Shown: in pieces, positions 56,053-64,000 of the stretch
Layout: each line of letters begins with the position of its first letter
Numbering within the stretch: the first letter of the stretch is position 1
NCBI GenBank assembly: GCA_024707325.1
Contig: JANPZY010000004.1
Location: 682,001 to 746,000 of the forward strand
DNA: 64,000 bases
Source: Opitutus sp.
GTDB lineage: Bacteria; Verrucomicrobiota; Verrucomicrobiia; Opitutales; Opitutaceae
Reading direction: 5' to 3'
Notes under the pieces: generated by a model
Told to the model about the DNA's origin: nothing
Seen by the model: the letters and a program-made list of their open reading frames with translations, nothing else
The model's database searches: none
Made by a program: the position numbers and the translations under genes

Positions 56053-58347
56053 ATGAGTCAGCTCGAAGACGAGTTCCTGCGTCGATTGCGCGCCACGTTC
56101 AAGGTGGAGGCCGAGGAGCATACCCAGGCTCTCTCGGCCGGCTTGGTGGCGTTGGAAAACTCCGCCTCCGGATCCGCCGCCGAAAGCGAAACGGTGGAGG
56201 CGGTGTTTCGTCACGCGCACAGCCTGAAGGGCGCCGCGCGCGCGACGAATTTCTCGCACGTCGAATCGGTCTGTCAGGCACTCGAGTCGGTTTTCGCGCT
56301 CTGGAAAGCACGTCAGCTCGTGCCCACCGCCGAGCACTTCGACGCGCTGCATCAGGCCGTCGACGCGATCGGACGTTTGATTCACGCGCCCGACGGCACG
56401 CCGCCCGCCGCCTCCCTCACCGCGCTTCACGAAACGATTCACCGCCTCAACGTGATCGCGGGCCGCGCCTCGGCTGCGGCCACTGTCGCCACACCGCGGC
56501 CGACCGTCGCACCCGAAGTCGTCGCCGCGACAAGCACGGAAACGGCCACGCGCGAGCACACCCTTTCCCGCCCCGCTGCGGTTCCGGCGAACGAGTCCGT
56601 GCGCATTCCCGGCGAGCGGTTGGACCGATTGCTCCTGCAGGTCGAGGAGTTCATCTCGCTCAAACAGGGAGCCACCGAACGCGCGGCGCTTTTGCAGGAG
56701 TTCGGACCTCAGCTCGAGTTGTGGCACGCTCGCTGGCGTGGGTTGCAGCCCGCGCTGCGCTCCTTGCGCAATCAGGAAACCACGCCGGAGCACGAGACGT
56801 TGGTGCAGTTCCTCGAGTGGAATTTCGATTACATGCGGAAGCTCGAGACGAAGCTGCGTCTCGTCGGCAAACGCGCAGCGCTCGACCGCTACGAGTTGGG
56901 CAAACGGATCGACGAGCTCCTCTCCGAATCGAAGAGCCTGGTGATGCTGCCCTTCTCTCACCTCGCGGATCTCTTTCCCAAACTTGTTCGCGATCTCGGA
57001 CGCGATCAGCAGAAGCAAGTGGAGCTTACTCTCGAGGGCACCGAGATCGAAATCGACAAGCGTATCCTCGAGGAAATGAAGGATCCGCTCATCCACCTCC
57101 TGCGCAACTGCGTCGATCACGGGGTCGAGAAACCCGAGGAGCGAGCCAAAGCCGGCAAACCCTCCCGTGCGCGAATCTCCGTTTCCCTCGCGACGCTGAA
57201 CGGCGACAAAGTTGAAATCGTCGTCACCGATGACGGTCGCGGCATCGATGTGTCGCGCGTGAAAGAAGCCGCGGTCCGACGCGGCCTGCTGAGCGCGCAG
57301 GAGGCTGAAACGCTTTCCGACGACGACGCGCGCGATCTGATTTTCCGCTCCGACGTCTCCACCAGTCCGATCATCACCGAAATCTCCGGTCGTGGACTTG
57401 GCCTCGCGATCGTTCGTGAGAAAACCACCAAGCTCGGCGGCACGGTGAGCGCGCAAAGTCGCATGGGTGGCGGCACGACCTTCCGCCTCACCCTCCCACT
57501 CACGATGGCGACGTTTCGCGGCGTGATTGTGCGGACGGGCGGCTTGAATCTCGTGATCCCCACGGCACAGGTCGAACGCGTCGCGCGGGTGAAGCGGTCG
57601 GACATCAGGACCGTCGAAAACCGAGAGACGATCAGCTTCAACGAGCGCGCGGTCGCGTTGGTGCGCTTGCGCGACATTCTCGAACTCCGACAGCCGGAGC
57701 CGCCCGCGCTCGCCGCGCAGTCGCCTCTCTCCGTCGTGATCATCGGCACGCAGGCCGCGACGGTTGCGTTCGCCGTGGACGAAGTGTTGCACGAGGAGGA
57801 AGTGCTGGTGAAGAGCTTCTCCCGCCCGCTCTCGCGCGTGCGTAATCTCGCCGGAGCCACGGTGCTCGGCTCGGGCGCACTCGCGCTGATCTTGAACACG
57901 GCGGATTTGCTGAAATCGGCGCGGCGCGCCGGCTCGCCCGCGAAGAGTTTGTCCGCGCCGCCGGTCGCACTCGAGGAAACGAGCGCAAAGTCCGTCCTCG
58001 TGGCGGAGGATTCGATCACGTCGCGCATGTTCCTCAAAAACATCCTCGAGTCCGCGGGCTATCGCGTGACGACCGCGGTCGACGGAGTGGATGCGTGGGC
58101 CACGTTGCGCACAGAGCGCTTCGATCTCGTCGTCTCGGACGTCGAAATGCCCCGACTGAACGGCTTCGATCTCACTGCTCGCATCCGCGCGGACGAAAAA
58201 CTCGCTTCGCTACCTGTCGTTTTGGTGACGGCGCTGGCTACGCCCACGGATCGCGAGCGCGGCATCGACGTCGGCGCCAGCGCTTACATCACGAAGAGCA
58301 GTTTCGATCAGACCAACCTGCTCGAAGTCATCCGCCGTCTCGCATGA
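56053..58347 (+). CDS. cheA: hybrid CheA histidine kinase with C-terminal receiver
   Basis: A 764-residue kinase. HPt domain with phospho-His56 (HAHSLKGA); a long Ala/Thr/Glu-rich linker (about 135-190) instead of a clear P2 domain; dimerisation helices; ATPase with N box HLLRNCVDHGVE, G1 DDGRGID and G2 GRGLGLAIV; CheW-like regulatory domain (VIVRTGGLNLVIPTAQVERV); receiver at about 638-764 (VLVAEDSITSR, DLVVSDVEMPRLNGFD, ALATPTDRERG, SSFDQ). CheA-REC with no separate CheY beside it is the WspE/FrzE arrangement. Its ATG follows the mcp stop by ten bases; its stop overlaps the cheB start. Confidence 0.93.
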   Translation: MSQLEDEFLRRLRATFKVEAEEHTQALSAGLVALENSASGSAAESETVEAVFRHAHSLKGAARATNFSHVESVCQALESVFALWKARQLVPTAEHFDALHQAVDAIGRLIHAPDGTPPAASLTALHETIHRLNVIAGRASAAATVATPRPTVAPEVVAATSTETATREHTLSRPAAVPANESVRIPGERLDRLLLQVEEFISLKQGATERAALLQEFGPQLELWHARWRGLQPALRSLRNQETTPEHETLVQFLEWNFDYMRKLETKLRLVGKRAALDRYELGKRIDELLSESKSLVMLPFSHLADLFPKLVRDLGRDQQKQVELTLEGTEIEIDKRILEEMKDPLIHLLRNCVDHGVEKPEERAKAGKPSRARISVSLATLNGDKVEIVVTDDGRGIDVSRVKEAAVRRGLLSAQEAETLSDDDARDLIFRSDVSTSPIITEISGRGLGLAIVREKTTKLGGTVSAQSRMGGGTTFRLTLPLTMATFRGVIVRTGGLNLVIPTAQVERVARVKRSDIRTVENRETISFNERAVALVRLRDILELRQPEPPALAAQSPLSVVIIGTQAATVAFAVDEVLHEEEVLVKSFSRPLSRVRNLAGATVLGSGALALILNTADLLKSARRAGSPAKSLSAPPVALEETSAKSVLVAEDSITSRMFLKNILESAGYRVTTAVDGVDAWATLRTERFDLVVSDVEMPRLNGFDLTARIRADEKLASLPVVLVTALATPTDRERGIDVGASAYITKSSFDQTNLLEVIRRLA

Positions 58348-59438
58348 GCAACACTCCACCAATCCGTGTGCTGGTGGTGGACGACTCCGCGTCCGCGCGG
58401 ATGTTGCTCGTGCACATCCTCGAGGCCGACCCGCGGATTCGAGTGGTTGCAGCCGTGCCGTCGGGCGAAAAGGCGATCGAGACACTCGGGCAGAGCAATC
58501 CGGACCTGATCCTGATGGATATCCATCTGCCCGGCATCAACGGCTACGACACGACCCGGCGCATCATGGAGACGCGCCCGGTGCCGATCGTCGTATGCAG
58601 CGCGGTATCTGCGGTGACGGCCGCCGACAATGTGTTTCGCGCCATGGATGCGGGCGCGGTCGCGGTCGTCGAAAAGCCCGTCGGCATTGGGCATCCGGAG
58701 TTCTCCAAAGTTGCCGCGAAACTCGTCGAGACCGTCACCTTGATGGCCGAGATCAAAGTCGTGCGACGCTGGCCGCATCGGAAGCCGGCACCGATCTCGC
58801 TGCGTCCGCCGCTGATCAAACCACCCCGCGCCGCCGCGCCGCGCGCGGTCGCGATTGGCGCGTCCACGGGTGGACCGCCGGTTTTGCAATCGATCTTGTC
58901 GGCGCTGCCCGCGTCATTTCCCGCTCCAGTCCTGATCGTGCAGCACATCGTGCCGGGTTTTCTGGGCGGTTTGGTGCAGTGGCTTGGGCAGACGACGCGC
59001 TTCCCCGTCAAAATCGCCGAAGCCGGCGAAGAGCTTCTCGCCGGCCATGCGTATCTCGCTCCCGATGGACACCACTTTGGGATCGGTCGCTCGAACGATG
59101 CGGTATTGAGTCTCGAAGGCCCCGACTCCGGTTTGCGGCCCTCCGTCTCGCATCTCTTCCGCTCCGTCGGCGACGCGTGCGGCGCCAACGCCGCTGCCGT
59201 CCTTCTCACCGGCATGGGCAAGGATGGCGCACATGAACTCAAACAACTCCACGATCTCGGGGCCCTGACCATCGCACAGGATGCCGCGAGTTCGATCGTG
59301 CACGGCATGCCCGGCGAAGCGATCAAGCTCGGCGGGGCACGCTTCGTGCTCGCGCCCGAACAAATTCCCGAGGCGCTCACCGCGTGGAGTCTCAACTCTT
59401 CTCAACGTCCGGATTCCGCCCGGATTTCGCCCGCATGA
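58344..59438 (+). CDS. cheB: CheB receptor methylesterase/response regulator
   Basis: A 364-residue protein. Receiver domain with acidic pocket VVDDS (D13, D14) and phospho-acceptor D59 (LILMDIHLPG), then the methylesterase domain with triad Ser174 (GASTGG), His201 (VQHIVPGF) and Asp294 (GMGKDGA). It demethylates or deamidates the receptor in response to CheA phosphorylation. The ATG overlaps the cheA stop (ATGA). Position corresponds to WspF. Confidence 0.95.
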   Translation: MSNTPPIRVLVVDDSASARMLLVHILEADPRIRVVAAVPSGEKAIETLGQSNPDLILMDIHLPGINGYDTTRRIMETRPVPIVVCSAVSAVTAADNVFRAMDAGAVAVVEKPVGIGHPEFSKVAAKLVETVTLMAEIKVVRRWPHRKPAPISLRPPLIKPPRAAAPRAVAIGASTGGPPVLQSILSALPASFPAPVLIVQHIVPGFLGGLVQWLGQTTRFPVKIAEAGEELLAGHAYLAPDGHHFGIGRSNDAVLSLEGPDSGLRPSVSHLFRSVGDACGANAAAVLLTGMGKDGAHELKQLHDLGALTIAQDAASSIVHGMPGEAIKLGGARFVLAPEQIPEALTAWSLNSSQRPDSARISPA

Positions 59439-59510
59439 CGACTCTTCCGCCCGAGCGTTCTTGGACCGGTCGCCCGCCCCGGAGCCACTCAGCTTCAACC
59501 TCACGTATCC

Positions 59511-61676
59511 ATGGAAACACTACCGCAGCTACCCGCTAGACACGACCAGATCCTGATCGTCGAGGATAGTGCCACCCAGGCCGAACGCCTGAAGTTCATC
59601 CTGGAGAACAACCACTATCACCTCACCACGGCGCGCAACGGCAAGGAGGCCCTGGCCTGCATCGCCGCCCAGGCGCCCTCGCTCATCATCAGCGATATCG
59701 TGATGCCGGAGATGGACGGCTACGAACTCTGCCGCCACCTCAAGACGGACGATCGCTGGCGCGGCATTCCGATCATCCTGCTCACGTCGCTCAACGATCC
59801 CGTCGACGTCGTGAAGGGCCTCGAGTGCGGCGCCGACAACTTCGTGTTCAAGCCCTATGACGAGCGGTATCTCGTTTCGCGCATCGGCTACATTCTCGCG
59901 AATCGTCATCTCCGCGAAATCGAGACCACGCGCATGGGTGTGGAGGTCTTTTTCGCGGGCCGGAAATTCTTCATCACTTCCGACCGGTTGCAGATCCTGA
60001 ATCTGCTCCTGTCCACGTATGAAACCGCCGTGGAGCGCAACCGCGAGCTCGCCAACGCTCGCGACGACTTGCGGCATCTCAACGAAACACTCGAAGCGAA
60101 AGTCCAGGAACGCACCGCCGCGCTGCAGGCGGAGATTCAAGAGCGCAAGCAGGCCGAGGAGCATGTGCGCGAACAAGCCGAGCTGCTCAACAAGGCCGGC
60201 GATGCGATCGTCGCCATGGATCTCAGCCACCGTATCACGTATTGGAACACAAGTGCGGAGCGCCTCTACGGGTGGGCCGCGGCCGAAGCGGTGGGGCGAC
60301 AGATCGAGGAGCTCGCTCTGAGCGACGTCACGACCCGCTTCCAAGCCGCGGAAGCCGAGGTGCTCGCGAAAGGCGAATGGCGCGGCGAGTTCAGCGTCAC
60401 GACGAAAACCGGCGAAGCGAAGTTCATCTCGAGCACGTGGAGCCTCGTGCGCGGCGCGGACGAACGCCCCAAGCTCATGCTGATGATCGACACCGACATC
60501 ACGGAGCAAAAGAAGCTCGAAGCCGATCTGCTCCGCTCGCAACGCATGGAGAGCATCGGCCTGCTGGCCGGCGGCGTGGCGCACGATTTGAACAACGCGC
60601 TCGCGCCGATCCTGATGGCGACCGAGCTGCTGCGCGCCAGCACCAGTGATCCCGAGCAGCAACATCTGCTCGACATGATCCGCGGCAGCGCGAAACGCGG
60701 CGCGGACATGGTGAAACAAGTCCTCGCCTTCGCCAAAGGCGCCGAGGGCAAGCGCGGCCAGGTGCAGGTGCGACATCTGATCCGCGAGATCGAGGAACTG
60801 TGCCGTCAGACTTTCCCGAAGAACATCGAGTTGCGCTCGGAGTTTACCGCGGAGATCTGGCCCGTCATCGCCGACCCCACCCAGCTTCATCAAGTGCTCC
60901 TCAACCTCACGGTGAACGCACGCGACGCGATGCCCAAGGGCGGCTCCATCACGCTCACCGCGACCAACGTCACCGTGGATGACAGCTACGCCCGCATGTC
61001 GTCTCCGGGCGCGAAGCCCGGCTCCTATGTGGTCATCGGCGTGAGCGACACGGGCACAGGCATGTCGCCCGAAATCTGCGAGCGGATCTTCGATCCCTTC
61101 TTCACCACCAAAGGTCCGGAAAAAGGCACCGGCCTCGGTCTCGCCACAGTGCAAAACATCCTGAAGAACCACGGCGGGTTCGTGACGGTGAAAAGCACTC
61201 AAGGTGTGGGCACCGAGTTCAGAATCCATCTTCCGGCCGAGATGTCCGCGGTCGGTGCGGTTGAGCCGGCGGAGCGTCCGGCGCCGCCGATGGGCAACGG
61301 CGAACTCGTGCTGGTGGCCGACGATGAAGCTGCGATCCGCAATATCGCCGCACAGACGCTGCAAACGTATGGCTACACCGTGCTCACCGCCGTCAACGGC
61401 GCCGAGGCCGTGGCGCTTTGCGCGCAGCATCGCGATAAACTCCGCGTGCTCATCGCCGATCTTGGCATGCCGGTGATGGATGGGCTCGCCGCGATCCATG
61501 CCGTCCGTAGCATCGCTCCGCATGTGATGACGATTGCCACCAGCGGACTGGATGCGGTTTCTCAAGAAGTGAAAGGGACGGCAGTCGGCGTCGGCGCTCA
61601 CACCAACCTCAACAAACCTTACAGCGCAGACCAGCTTCTCCACGCGGTGCATGATGTTCTCGCCTCCGCTCACTGA
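59511..61676 (+). CDS. hybrid sensor kinase, REC-PAS-HisKA-HATPase-REC
   Basis: A 721-residue soluble protein. N-terminal receiver (LIVEDSATQAERL, D62 in SDIVMPEMDG, FKPYDER), coiled coil (about 175-220), PAS (AGDAIVAMDLSHRITYWN), HisKA with GGVAHDLNNALAPI, HATPase (NLTVNARDAM, GTGMSPE, FDPFFTTKGPEKGTGLGLATVQ) and a C-terminal receiver (VADDEAAIRN, IADLGMPVMDG). There is no transmembrane segment. It begins 72 bases after cheB, in the place of the diguanylate cyclase WspR in Wsp systems. The leading receiver is therefore a probable target of CheA, controlling a second phosphorelay rather than c-di-GMP; this is inference. Confidence 0.87.
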   Translation: METLPQLPARHDQILIVEDSATQAERLKFILENNHYHLTTARNGKEALACIAAQAPSLIISDIVMPEMDGYELCRHLKTDDRWRGIPIILLTSLNDPVDVVKGLECGADNFVFKPYDERYLVSRIGYILANRHLREIETTRMGVEVFFAGRKFFITSDRLQILNLLLSTYETAVERNRELANARDDLRHLNETLEAKVQERTAALQAEIQERKQAEEHVREQAELLNKAGDAIVAMDLSHRITYWNTSAERLYGWAAAEAVGRQIEELALSDVTTRFQAAEAEVLAKGEWRGEFSVTTKTGEAKFISSTWSLVRGADERPKLMLMIDTDITEQKKLEADLLRSQRMESIGLLAGGVAHDLNNALAPILMATELLRASTSDPEQQHLLDMIRGSAKRGADMVKQVLAFAKGAEGKRGQVQVRHLIREIEELCRQTFPKNIELRSEFTAEIWPVIADPTQLHQVLLNLTVNARDAMPKGGSITLTATNVTVDDSYARMSSPGAKPGSYVVIGVSDTGTGMSPEICERIFDPFFTTKGPEKGTGLGLATVQNILKNHGGFVTVKSTQGVGTEFRIHLPAEMSAVGAVEPAERPAPPMGNGELVLVADDEAAIRNIAAQTLQTYGYTVLTAVNGAEAVALCAQHRDKLRVLIADLGMPVMDGLAAIHAVRSIAPHVMTIATSGLDAVSQEVKGTAVGVGAHTNLNKPYSADQLLHAVHDVLASAH

Positions 61677-62337
61677 TCGACAAGTCGCTCGCTCGCGGCC
61701 CCGTTTTCTCGACGTCCCGCAGAACGGATTCGGATTTTCCGCGCGCGTGATCCGCGTGGCCCGCCGCCTGTTCGTCGGCGCGGCGTGCTCTTGGTGCGTC
61801 GGAAATGTCGCAGCCGCCGAGCTCACGCTCGAAAGCCTTCTCACCGATCCCAAGCTCACGCCGAAGAACTTCACGAACCGTTTCGAGCACTTCGAATTCG
61901 AGGCCCACGACGAGGTGCAGCAGGCGGAGGCTTTCCTCCGCAAGGAGAGAGGCGACTGCGATGACTTCGCCGTGCTCGCGGACCACGTGCTGCGGCAGCG
62001 AGGTTACTCCACCCGCCTTGTGCACGTCCGCCTCGTCGGCCGCTTCGCCCACGCGGTCTGTTATGTCGTGGAAAACAAGGCGTATCTCGATTATAACAAT
62101 CGCATTTACTACTCCAGTTTGGAGAAATGCGGACGCACGCTCCGAGAGATCGCCAACAAGGTCGCCAACACGTTCCAGGCCAATTGGACCACCGCGTCTG
62201 AATTCACCTTCGACTATCAGGAAAACCGAAAACGCCTGATCGCCACCGTCGTGAAAACAGATCCGCCCTCCAGCGATCCCGACTTGAAGCCCGCTTCCTC
62301 CCCGTCCCGCTCAACCAACCCCCAGCCCACGCCGTGA
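61654..62337 (+). CDS. exported transglutaminase-like cysteine protein
   Basis: A protein of up to 227 residues with a compact papain-like core: RKERGDCDDFAVLADHVLRQRGY (Cys and DDF) and RFAHAVCYVVENKAYLDYNN (His, then the Asp). This is the bacterial transglutaminase-like cysteine protease layout. The start is doubtful. ATG at 61654 overlaps the kinase gene by 23 bases. GTG at 61747 gives a neat signal peptide (VARRLFVGAACSWCVGNVAAA) and may be right. Its stop overlaps the next GTG. It may process an envelope partner of the adjacent CHASE3 protein; the link is positional only. Confidence 0.75.
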   Translation: MFSPPLTDRQVARSRPRFLDVPQNGFGFSARVIRVARRLFVGAACSWCVGNVAAAELTLESLLTDPKLTPKNFTNRFEHFEFEAHDEVQQAEAFLRKERGDCDDFAVLADHVLRQRGYSTRLVHVRLVGRFAHAVCYVVENKAYLDYNNRIYYSSLEKCGRTLREIANKVANTFQANWTTASEFTFDYQENRKRLIATVVKTDPPSSDPDLKPASSPSRSTNPQPTP

Positions 62338-63488
62338 ACGATCCCACGATCCGACGCGTCCTCATCGTCTTCGGCCTCGCCGCCGTCGCCGTTCTCCTCA
62401 TCGCCACTGTCACCGTTCGCAACTTGAACCGCGAAGCTGCCAGCAGCGATTGGGTGAATCACACGCACGCCGTCCTCTCCGAACTGCAATCCGTGTCCGC
62501 CAATCTGCGCGCCGGCGAAGCCTCGCTCCGCACCTTCGTCTTCGGTGGCGGACGCACGGACCGCCTCGCCACGCGCGACGCCTTCGACCGGCTCGAGGAG
62601 CACGTCGGCGTCCTGCAAGCGCTCATGCGCAACGAAGCGCAAAGCGCACAGGCGGACAACATCGCAACGCTCGTCGGCCGGCGACTCGAGTTTGCGAACA
62701 GTATTCTCAAGGAGAACCCCGCGCCGGGCGATGCCGACACCGTCGCGAAACTCGCGCGCGACAACGGACTCGCCGCGATCGCCGAAATCGAGCGCGCCAT
62801 CGCCAAACTCCGTGACGAACAGATGACGCTTCTCGCCGAGCGCGATCGGCTCTCCGTCATCCACGCGCAGTCGACGCGCTGGACCGTGTGGACCGGAGTC
62901 GCGGTCAACTTCCTCCTCCTCGCCGGCGCCGTCTGGCTCATCCGCGACGACATCGCCGCACGCAAACGCGTCGCCGCCGTCCTCGCCGAAGCCAACGACC
63001 AGCTCGAAGTGAAAGTCCGCGAACGCACGCAGGAACTCGCCACCGCCAACGAACACCTCGCCGCCGAAAACCTCGAACGCAGGTGGGCCAACGAAGCGCT
63101 CGAACACCAGATCCACTACAACCAGGTGATCGTGAATTCGATCAACGACGCCGTGTTCGTGCTCACGAAGTCGCTCAACATTTCTCGCATCAATCCCGCC
63201 GTCGTCCACCTCACCGGCTACGATGCGCCGCAGCTCGTCAACCGTCCGTTGAACAGCATCGTGCATCTCGCCTCGGACTCGGCCACGCCGCACGAGCAGC
63301 TCTTCGATCCCATCCTCCAGGCGCTCAAGGAAGGACGCGACCTCCGCGACCTCCCCGCCGAAACCGAGGATCGGTTGAAACGAAGAAACAGAGTCACTCT
63401 CACCGTCTTCCCCTTGCAGGACGGAGCCAAAGTCGTCGGTGGCATCGCCATCGTCCGTCCGCTCCACCCGCTCACTTCCGCTTCCTGA
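62334..63488 (+). CDS. CHASE3-PAS membrane sensor without kinase domain
   Basis: A 384-residue protein with helix 1 (VLIVFGLAAVAVLLIATVTV), a CHASE3-like periplasmic helical domain (about 30-180: NLRAGEASLRTFVFGGGRTDRL), helix 2 (WTGVAVNFLLLAGAVWLI), a coiled coil, and one PAS domain (VIVNSINDAVFVLTKSLNISRINPA, HLTGYDAPQLV). It ends shortly after the PAS (DGAKVVGGIAIVRPL), with no HisKA, HATPase or GGDEF. The frame is intact, so this is not an obvious truncation by frameshift. GTG start overlapping the upstream stop. It probably works by protein contact, for example with the hybrid kinase or the receiver that follows. Confidence 0.8.
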   Translation: MNDPTIRRVLIVFGLAAVAVLLIATVTVRNLNREAASSDWVNHTHAVLSELQSVSANLRAGEASLRTFVFGGGRTDRLATRDAFDRLEEHVGVLQALMRNEAQSAQADNIATLVGRRLEFANSILKENPAPGDADTVAKLARDNGLAAIAEIERAIAKLRDEQMTLLAERDRLSVIHAQSTRWTVWTGVAVNFLLLAGAVWLIRDDIAARKRVAAVLAEANDQLEVKVRERTQELATANEHLAAENLERRWANEALEHQIHYNQVIVNSINDAVFVLTKSLNISRINPAVVHLTGYDAPQLVNRPLNSIVHLASDSATPHEQLFDPILQALKEGRDLRDLPAETEDRLKRRNRVTLTVFPLQDGAKVVGGIAIVRPLHPLTSAS

Positions 63489-63498
63489 ACAGACCGCA

Positions 63499-63873
63499 AT
63501 GAATTCCCATATTTTGATCGTCGATGACGAAGCTCCGATCCGCGAGATGCTCAGGCTCGCGCTCACGCGCCGCGGCTATCGCGTCACCGACGTCGCCTCC
63601 GCCTTCGAAGTCGAATCCGCCGTCCGCCACGATCCGCCCGACCTCATTGTCTCCGATCTCCAGTTGGAAGATTCCGACGGCCTCGCGATGATCGCGCAGC
63701 TCAAGAAATCACATCCCAACGTGCCCGTCCTGCTTTTGACCGGCGTGTTTCTGGATCCCGAAGTCGTCCACGGCACCTTGGGCAACCAGATCACCGCTTA
63801 CCTGCACAAGACCGCGTCGCTCTCAAAGATCATGGAAGAGATCGACCGCCTCGTCCGCGAAAAGCAGGCGTAA
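63499..63873 (+). CDS. stand-alone response-regulator receiver
   Basis: A 124-residue CheY-like protein: ILIVDDEAPIREML (acidic pair), phospho-acceptor Asp in DLIVSDLQLEDSDG, Thr in LLLTGVF and Lys in YLHKTASL. No output domain. It starts ten bases after the CHASE3-PAS gene. As the only single-domain receiver near the che genes it may act as a CheY-like or phosphate-sink partner of the CheA or hybrid kinase. A 22-bp repeat array begins nine bases after its stop. Confidence 0.85.
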   Translation: MNSHILIVDDEAPIREMLRLALTRRGYRVTDVASAFEVESAVRHDPPDLIVSDLQLEDSDGLAMIAQLKKSHPNVPVLLLTGVFLDPEVVHGTLGNQITAYLHKTASLSKIMEEIDRLVREKQA

Positions 63874-63881
63874 CGCAGTCC

Positions 63882-64000
63882 GCATCGCGTCGAGCCAAAG
63901 TCCGGCCCAGGTCCCGACGTGGTGCGCACTCGGTCGCGACCATGTCCGCACCACGTCGGGACCGAGTGCGGACCGAGTCATGCCAACGTCCGTCCCGAGT
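63882..64000 (+). repeat. 22-bp tandem array F (5 units and part of a sixth, runs off the window)
   Basis: Units at 63882, 63904, 63926, 63948 and 63970 in exact register, plus the start of a further one. Centres such as GTCGCGAC and GTCGGGAC recur. It begins nine bases after the receiver gene and continues past the window end, so its full length is unknown. Confidence 0.87.

Noticed and set aside
54310-56056. Two or three separate receptor genes
   Set aside because: Sensor, HAMP and signalling parts follow in the right order in successive frames, and each break is one base in a simple run, so one gene is the better reading.
61747-62337. Treating GTG at 61747 as the definite start of the transglutaminase-like gene
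   Set aside because: It gives a good signal peptide, but no convincing ribosome binding site separates it from the upstream ATG, so it is only noted as an alternative.

Overview
The window looks like chromosomal DNA from a high-GC member of the Verrucomicrobiota, most likely Opitutaceae-like. The grounds are PEP-CTERM-type exported proteins with VPEP/IPEP tails, DUF1080 and DUF5916 secreted or envelope proteins, a very GC-rich codon usage, and several conserved proteins with no obvious counterpart in well-studied phyla. This assignment is inference; no rRNA is present. There is one tRNA, Leu(GAG), and no insertion sequence, prophage or CRISPR array.

Layout. 1-12.3 kb is housekeeping: an ACP-FabZ fusion, a GT4 glycosyltransferase, a thioesterase, queG, aroK, a threonine aldolase, an FKBP isomerase, a LOG-family protein, purD, an LMW phosphatase and glyA. 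dnaX follows, with an A10 slippage site. 13.9-20 kb holds a Weimberg-type (non-phosphorylative pentose oxidation) set: a YjhG/YagF xylonate dehydratase and an MFS transporter on the minus strand, and an FAH-family dehydratase and a ketoglutaric semialdehyde dehydrogenase on the plus strand. 20-32.5 kb is an envelope/secretome region: serine hydrolase with Ig repeats, SIR2-like protein, large glycosidase-like protein, DUF1080 protein, two tandem PEP-CTERM proteins and a DUF5916 barrel. 32.6-51.3 kb holds surE, pyrRBC, a CPBP protease, thiL, tsaE, a methyltransferase, an RG-rich protein, a nucleoside hydrolase, a third PEP-CTERM protein, tRNA-Leu, pyrD, a very acidic protein, hemB, a Sel1/double-DnaJ-zinc-finger membrane protein and cysS. 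51.8-63.9 kb is a complete chemosensory cluster (cheW, cheR-TPR, cheW, mcp, cheA-REC, cheB). It is ordered much like Wsp systems but leads into a REC-PAS-HK-REC hybrid kinase, a transglutaminase-like protein, a kinase-less CHASE3-PAS protein and a stand-alone receiver.

The most unusual structure is a dispersed family of intergenic tandem arrays. Six arrays have an exact 22-bp period and diverged units of imperfect dyad symmetry, and each sits just after a gene end.

Caution: at least eleven genes (ten apart from a double hit in the mcp) carry single-base indels, mostly in A/T or G/C runs, that split an otherwise intact protein over two frames. This is most simply explained by uncorrected sequencing error. 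These genes are given as single features with the break point stated.
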